Part shown: piece after piece, positions 63,927 to 64,000 of the stretch
How positions within the stretch are numbered: the stretch's first letter is position 1
Layout: each line of letters opens with the position of its first letter
Source: Roseitranquillus sp963776845
Lineage (GTDB): Bacteria > Pseudomonadota > Alphaproteobacteria > Rhodobacterales > Rhodobacteraceae
Assembly (NCBI GenBank): GCA_963776845.1
Contig: CAVZOJ010000023.1
Coordinates: 62,001-126,000 of the forward strand
Length of the DNA stretch: 64,000 nt
Direction of reading: 5' to 3'
Position numbers and translations under genes: made by a program
Notes under the pieces: model-generated
What the model saw: the letters and a program-made list of their open reading frames with translations, nothing else
Told to the model about the DNA's origin: nothing
The model's database searches: none

Positions 63927-64000
63927 ATGGAAGTCACCACCATCGGACTGGATATCGCAAAGAATGTGTTCCAGGTTCATGCCGTCGACGCCGAAGGCGC
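63927..64000 (+). CDS. IS110-family transposase, N-terminal start only
   Basis: The first 24 codons (MEVTTIGLDIAKNVFQVHAV) match the RuvC-like DEDD N terminus of IS110-family transposases, whose first aspartate is in GLDIAKN. The rest lies beyond the window. GAGGAGCTGCC precedes ATG 63927 as a ribosome binding site. Whether the gene is intact cannot be judged. Confidence 0.8.
   Translation, partial: MEVTTIGLDIAKNVFQVHAVDAEG

Noticed and set aside
63783..63980. Small minus-strand frame at the right edge
   Set aside because: It overlaps the clear IS110 start on the plus strand and shows no coding features.

Overview
The window is high-GC DNA, almost certainly from an alphaproteobacterium of the order Rhodobacterales (Roseobacter/Rhodobacter relatives). 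Supporting signs are the dcw cluster starting mraZ-rsmH-ftsL-ftsI behind a terminator-ended leader RNA, the divergent hemC/hemE pair, a VPLPA-type C-terminal sorting tail, an ScfR-family regulator, an LdtR-like MarR regulator, a CCUCC-loop (cuckoo/CcsR-like) small RNA, and the chvE-gguABC-gbpR sugar locus.

Layout. 1-2.8 kb: start of the cell division/cell wall cluster, read leftward (ftsI is cut by the window edge). 2.8-9.2 kb: a candidate small RNA converging on an acyl-CoA ligase gene, then uvrD, an FMN-dependent hydroxy-acid dehydrogenase and a broken six-EF-hand gene. 9.2-19.5 kb: pyruvate carboxylase, tRNA-Gly(GCC), an ScfR regulator divergent from a glyoxylate aminotransferase gene, a quinoprotein-relay zinc hydrolase, a DUF533 protein and a channel-like membrane protein. 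19.5-24.1 kb: MATE exporter, DedA protein, aspartate aminotransferase, an XRE regulator coupled to sdhE, and an LdtR-like regulator. 24.3-33.0 kb: an acetate module (acs, a second-type adk, DUF4212 plus sodium symporter, a cNMP/CBS/DUF294 protein and a membrane PAS-exonuclease). 33-46 kb: ordinary chromosomal genes (DUF808, SMR, GT8, ybbAP/tesA type locus, hemC, hemE, threonine synthase-like, VPLPA-CTERM protein, rimO). 46.1-47.9 kb: remains of IS5 and IS21 elements, the latter joined to a truncated spermidine synthase-like gene. 48.0-62.7 kb: a sugar-acid island read leftward: chvE-gguA-gguB-gguC-dehydratase-sugar dehydrogenase-aldehyde dehydrogenase remnant-ytfQ-ytfR-ytfT-yjfF, with the LysR gene gbpR divergent. 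62.7-64 kb: IS481 remnant, other IS debris and the start of an IS110 transposase.

How the genes work together. The acs module would import acetate/short-chain acids, activate them to acyl-CoA and recycle the AMP with the dedicated adenylate kinase; pyruvate carboxylase, the ScfR regulator and the glyoxylate aminotransferase fit the same C2/C3 economy. The sugar island has two ABC importers (a ChvE/Ggu multiple-sugar system and a YtfQRT-YjfF furanose system) and the oxidative (non-phosphorylative) L-arabinose/D-galactose route, but its last enzyme, the aldehyde dehydrogenase, has lost its catalytic-cysteine segment.

Caution. Many genes, including aspC, carry single-base indels in GC or C/G runs. 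In essential-type genes these may be sequencing errors rather than real mutations; the aldehyde dehydrogenase and the transposases are decayed beyond that explanation. The most interesting patterns are the three-hairpin CCUCC small RNA near 3.0 kb and a short palindromic element with a TCCAGTGGA core inserted in two unrelated transposase genes (47.6 kb and 63.0 kb).
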